Shown here piece after piece: positions 61,419 to 64,000 of a stretch of DNA of 64,000 bases. Both the position numbers and the translations under genes were made by a program. The first letter of the stretch is position 1. The number at the start of each line of letters is the position of its first letter. Under the pieces are notes generated by a model. It made no database searches, had not been told where the DNA came from, and was given only the letters and a program-made list of their open reading frames with translations. This stretch comes from Haloarcula sebkhae (GTDB taxonomy: Archaea > Halobacteriota > Halobacteria > Halobacteriales > Haloarculaceae). The stretch lies in contig NZ_BMPD01000002.1 of the NCBI RefSeq assembly GCF_014647415.1, forward strand, positions 400,324-464,323, written 5' to 3'.

Positions 61419-61740
61419 CGCTGTCCTCCGTGTCCGGCGTGATCGACTCGCGCCACCTGCCGATCCGGTCGGCGAGGTCCTCGACGAGCGCTCGCTCCTG
61501 GTCAGTGACGCCGTCCCAGTTGACTACCATCCCCGACGCCCGGAACGACGCCAGCTTCAGGAGCTTGCCCGCCCGTTCGTCGGCCAACTCTGTCGTCAAT
61601 TGCACCGCGTCGTCGGTGTCAACCTCGCCAGCGTCGACGGCGTCTTGTGCGCGGTCGAACACTGTCGGTTCGGCCAGCTGCACGAGCGACGCCGCGTCCT
61701 GTTCGCGAGCCCTGGCCGCTCGAATCTCTTCGATATCCAT
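61411..61740 (-). CDS. GINS51-like small protein (A-domain only)
   Basis: This is a 109-residue protein. The opening IEEIRAARAREQDAASLVQL and the segment RAGKLLKLASFRASGM (56-71), then GVTDQERALVEDLADRI, resemble the helical A domain of haloarchaeal Gins51, in which KLASFAxxGM and LxxEExALFDxLxxRI are recalled family features. The B domain is missing, so it is smaller than cellular Gins51. Position directly before MCM, with 8-bp overlap, fits a partner that joins MCM (with Cdc45/RecJ) in the CMG helicase. The resemblance was recognised by eye and needs a profile search. Confidence 0.62.
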   Translation of the reverse strand: MDIEEIRAARAREQDAASLVQLAEPTVFDRAQDAVDAGEVDTDDAVQLTTELADERAGKLLKLASFRASGMVVNWDGVTDQERALVEDLADRIGRWRESITPDTEDSDE

Positions 61741-62540
61741 TATCCGGGCGGCACCTCCTTGGCACGGCCAGCAACGTCAGCCAACTCGTTGCTGTTGGTC
61801 ACAAGTTCCGACAGCGTGGCATTCATCGCCGGGAAAATCTCGCCGGCCAGCAGCCACTCAAGCCGGACTGACGGCCCCTTGGTCAGCGAGTGCCACCACT
61901 CGCCGTGGCGGTCCAGCACGTCCTCGATGAACCCGCTGCGGACGTGGCCCTCGGTCATGTGAATGATATCCTCAGCCCACGCCATCACCTCAGATTCGAC
62001 CCGGGGCGGGTCCCGCAGCGTCCAGCGGAGAATTCCATGTTGTTCGACGGCGCGCTGATGCAATCGCGGCCGCCCAGCGACGAACTGAATCCGTTCGGCG
62101 TCTTTGACGCCCTCTTCATCGCTGAACTCTGCAACGCGCTCACGCAGCATTTCAGTGGCACTCTGGAAGGCTGGCAGCAACACCTTCCGAATGAGCCCCC
62201 GACGGAACGCATCGGCCGTCGCGTCATCTTGCGGTGCTTGCTCGCAGATTGACACCCTGTCGGTTGCATCTGCCATGAGGCAAGCGACCTCCCAGCGGTC
62301 TTTCACGAGGTCCTCGTGCCATCTCTCGGGCGTTTGCCCGCCAGAGACCACATCGACGGCATGGCACCATTCCAGCACTTCCGTCCGGGTCTGGAAGCCA
62401 TCGCGAAGGTTCTGTTGTAGGTGCCGCTGCTGGGCGCGAAGCGAGTCCAGCCCCGCCGCGAACGACCGATCAACCGAGTCGTCGTCGCTCGCGAGCCACT
62501 TGAGCGCGTGGTGGCCGTCGGCCGCCATCGGGTCAGTCAT
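61740..62540 (-). CDS. Hypothetical helical protein before the GINS-like gene
   Basis: This is a 266-residue protein of unknown function. It is predicted alpha-helical throughout, with HHALKWLASDDDSV near the start, long charged helices and WAEDIIHMTEGHVRSGFIED near residue 190. The ATG at 62540 is chosen because it lies inside a 4-8-bp overlap with the upstream gene; a TTG 9 bp before it is an alternative. Genetic position suggests a replication accessory, but nothing in the sequence proves it. Confidence 0.68.
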   Translation of the reverse strand: MTDPMAADGHHALKWLASDDDSVDRSFAAGLDSLRAQQRHLQQNLRDGFQTRTEVLEWCHAVDVVSGGQTPERWHEDLVKDRWEVACLMADATDRVSICEQAPQDDATADAFRRGLIRKVLLPAFQSATEMLRERVAEFSDEEGVKDAERIQFVAGRPRLHQRAVEQHGILRWTLRDPPRVESEVMAWAEDIIHMTEGHVRSGFIEDVLDRHGEWWHSLTKGPSVRLEWLLAGEIFPAMNATLSELVTNSNELADVAGRAKEVPPG

Positions 62541-63783
62541 CCGCGTCAACCCCCTGCTGTGGTGAGGATGGCGAGAGGTTTGTCGACGGACTGTTGTTCC
62601 CGCCGTGTTCGTCGTCGAGCGCTTTCTGAATCTCCGTGCGAACGCGGTCGACGATCTGCTGGCCTTTCTCGTGTTCGGACCATTCGAGGTCCGTTACTGC
62701 CTGCAGGACATCATCGAAGGTCTTGCGCTGTTCGTACTCGTGGCGCTCGGTCTGGACTTGTGCTTGCACGTCGTTCCAGTGGGATGGTCCCCAGTCGACT
62801 TCGAGCGACCCGTTGCGAGCCTCATAGCCCTCGATGAGTGCCGGTAGCGTCGCCAGCCCGAGCCCGATCACTGTCGAGCCCAGCGCCGCAACTGTCGCGA
62901 GATAGATTGCTGCCCCACCGCCCAGCGCTATCGCGATGAATCGCCAATTCCGACGCGCAAACCAGTTCGATACCGTCGCCGAGATTGCTCCCGGCAGCGC
63001 CGTAATGCCGTCCGCATCCGGCGGGTCTCGAAGGTCCGCTTCGGGCACGTCTTTCGTCAGCGACGGACTGAATTTCAGTCGCGCCGGCTTGTGCTTGAGA
63101 ACCTTCTCGGACTCTGGGTCAACCTCGAAGAGCTGGTCGAGGTCACCGTCGCCACTGTCGTAGCTCTTCCAGTCCTCGGTCGGGATTGTGGCCGGGTCTG
63201 CCCAGTAGCGCGCCAGCATCGGCCGAAGGCCGGATACCGGGGCATAGAGATGCTCACCGTGTCGATACACCTTCTTTATTTTGTTCGCAACTCGTCGCGT
63301 CCCGACCGTTTCCTCACCGCTGGGCGAGATTGCGCCTTGCCGGAGTTTCCGCTGGAAAAACCCGGCTTTTGTGAGGTCGCTGTCCCGGATGGACAGCATC
63401 ACCGGCAGCGCCAGCAAGCCGATGAATATCCCGACCGCAATGGGCGCATTCGCGAGGATGATTGAGGTCTGCCACGTCCCAACCAGCGCCGAAAGGAACA
63501 CGACCAGCGTCTCTTTGCCTGTCAGCCCGAGGAACACCGTGCCACCGCCGGCCAGCGCCCCGGCCCCGATGAACGACGCCGCCGCACTCCAAAGGAACCC
63601 GCCGACGTACACGCCACCGAAGAACCCACCCGTCAGGCCCGTCGCCAGCCGTGCTGGGCGGCCCTTGAACCACTTGATCGGATAGGTCGTCTTTGCCAGC
63701 ACCGATGTGTACTCGCCAATGACGTAGGCAATCATCCCGACGATGGCCCAGCCGGTGAGCGTCGCCGTCGTCACTTCGGGCAT
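62533..63783 (-). CDS. Polytopic membrane protein of the left arm (416 residues)
   Basis: This is a 416-residue protein. Residues about 10-130 hold several TM helices (WAIVGMIAYVIGEY, GLTGGFFGGVYVGGFLW, FLSALVGTWQTSIILANAP) and a further pair lies at about 280-310 (AIALGGGAAIYLATVAALG). A soluble central region with charged helices and a Gln/Glu-rich coil toward the end (HEYEQRKTFDDVLQAV) are visible. It may be a channel or scaffold of a membrane machine. No family recognised. Confidence 0.74.
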   Translation of the reverse strand: MPEVTTATLTGWAIVGMIAYVIGEYTSVLAKTTYPIKWFKGRPARLATGLTGGFFGGVYVGGFLWSAAASFIGAGALAGGGTVFLGLTGKETLVVFLSALVGTWQTSIILANAPIAVGIFIGLLALPVMLSIRDSDLTKAGFFQRKLRQGAISPSGEETVGTRRVANKIKKVYRHGEHLYAPVSGLRPMLARYWADPATIPTEDWKSYDSGDGDLDQLFEVDPESEKVLKHKPARLKFSPSLTKDVPEADLRDPPDADGITALPGAISATVSNWFARRNWRFIAIALGGGAAIYLATVAALGSTVIGLGLATLPALIEGYEARNGSLEVDWGPSHWNDVQAQVQTERHEYEQRKTFDDVLQAVTDLEWSEHEKGQQIVDRVRTEIQKALDDEHGGNNSPSTNLSPSSPQQGVDADD

Positions 63784-63851
63784 TGGTCGACCTCCACGCT
63801 GTCCGCCGTTCTTGTTCGATACGTCCGCTTGAAGTGTTCGTTCTGAATCAT
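63771..63851 (-). CDS. Possible 26-residue microprotein
   Basis: The frame MIQNEHFKRTYRTRTADSV and following ends with a stop that overlaps the start of the next gene by about 13 bp. It is 4 bp after the preceding gene's stop. The operon geometry is suggestive, but length alone gives no support. Confidence 0.3.
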   Translation of the reverse strand: MIQNEHFKRTYRTRTADSVEVDQCPK

Positions 63852-63855
63852 GAGT

Positions 63856-64000
63856 TTAGCCGTCCGTTCGGTTGTCAATCTGTTCGCGTGCTTTCAGCAG
63901 CAGTTTCAGCAGGAGCAACGTCGCCAGCCCAGCGACGATCTTCGAGGCTGTCGACTGCGTGATCGGCAGGACCGGCGCGGAGCTGACCAGCAGCGTCGCC
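63856..64000 (-). CDS. Membrane protein, C-terminal part, cut by the window end
   Basis: The frame is open from the window end to a TAA at 63856. The visible 47 residues are largely hydrophobic (SKIVAGLATLLLLKLLLKA) and end in a charged tail (REQIDNRTDG). It is the first visible gene of the left arm and shows the element continues to the right. Confidence 0.6.
   Translation of the reverse strand, partial: ATLLVSSAPVLPITQSTASKIVAGLATLLLLKLLLKAREQIDNRTDG

Larger units (their letters stand above)
47630..64000. mobile_element. Integrated plasmid- or virus-like element at tRNA-Trp (left part)
   Basis: From the tRNA-Trp 3' end to the window end the gene style changes to densely packed small genes on two arms. 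There are zinc-finger microproteins, a winged-helix replication-type protein, an MCM helicase with a GINS-like partner, a P-loop ATPase, many membrane proteins and one very large surface protein. tRNA 3' ends are common integration sites. No integrase, second att copy, capsid, portal, tail or relaxase gene is visible, so the type and the right end remain open; the element must extend beyond 64000 because its last gene is cut. Confidence 0.8.

Noticed and set aside
47630-64000. Integrase, relaxase, capsid, portal, terminase or CRISPR array
   Set aside because: I looked for the tyrosine-recombinase R-H-R-Y pattern, relaxase HUH motifs, terminase-like ATPase features and regularly spaced repeats, and found none; absence is stated only for the visible part.

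Overview
The window is chromosomal DNA of a halophilic archaeon (class Halobacteria), most likely Haloarcula or a close relative. The genus is an inference; the class is not in doubt. The evidence is high GC, very acidic proteins, mostly leaderless genes with a TATA-like box 26-30 bp before the start codon, halocyanin, twin-arginine exported proteins, a split cytochrome b, FtsZ1 next to SecE/Spt5, and a tRNA-Trp gene whose intron carries box C/D guides.

From 1 to about 47.4 kb the gene content is ordinary core chromosome. It starts with the 3' end of an HpcH/HpaI-type lyase, an aminotransferase, CinA, membrane hydrolases and a PHP protein (1-4.4 kb). Next comes spt5-secE-ftsZ1, interrupted by a substrate-binding lipoprotein and chemotaxis transducer pair (4.5-10.3 kb), then dtdA and a cation exchanger. 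A chorismate block follows: aroE, a TrpE/PabB-type enzyme, a glutaminase and a class IV aminotransferase (13.2-17.8 kb). After it lie an exported alpha-amylase, a Rieske protein, stress proteins, korAB, a photolyase, and a divergent pair that may act on isoprenoids (28-30.6 kb). A quinol-cytochrome b/Rieske/halocyanin operon occupies 32.3-37.5 kb. Repair, acetyltransferase, PRC-barrel, RCK-DHH, tRNA-Lys, guaB and small zinc-protein genes run to 47.4 kb.

The accessory part begins exactly behind tRNA-Trp (47,449-47,629) and continues to the end of the window, so its far boundary is not visible. It has two arms. A rightward arm of six tightly overlapping genes (47.7-51.2 kb) ends in a 544-residue protein with a winged helix, a candidate replication initiator. 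A 336-bp non-coding segment with palindromes follows. A leftward arm (64.0-52.0 kb) has at least fourteen closely packed or overlapping genes. These encode membrane proteins, a 109-residue GINS-like protein, an MCM helicase, a P-loop ATPase with a Walker B DE pair, a 1339-residue repeat-rich surface protein with several C-terminal membrane helices, and small membrane and winged-helix proteins. No capsid, portal, tail, integrase or relaxase gene was recognised.

I read this region as an integrated plasmid, membrane-vesicle element or pleomorphic-virus-like provirus that brings its own MCM and GINS-like parts of the CMG replicative helicase. That is the most interesting part of the window. The GINS assignment rests on sequence resemblance recognised by eye and needs a profile search.
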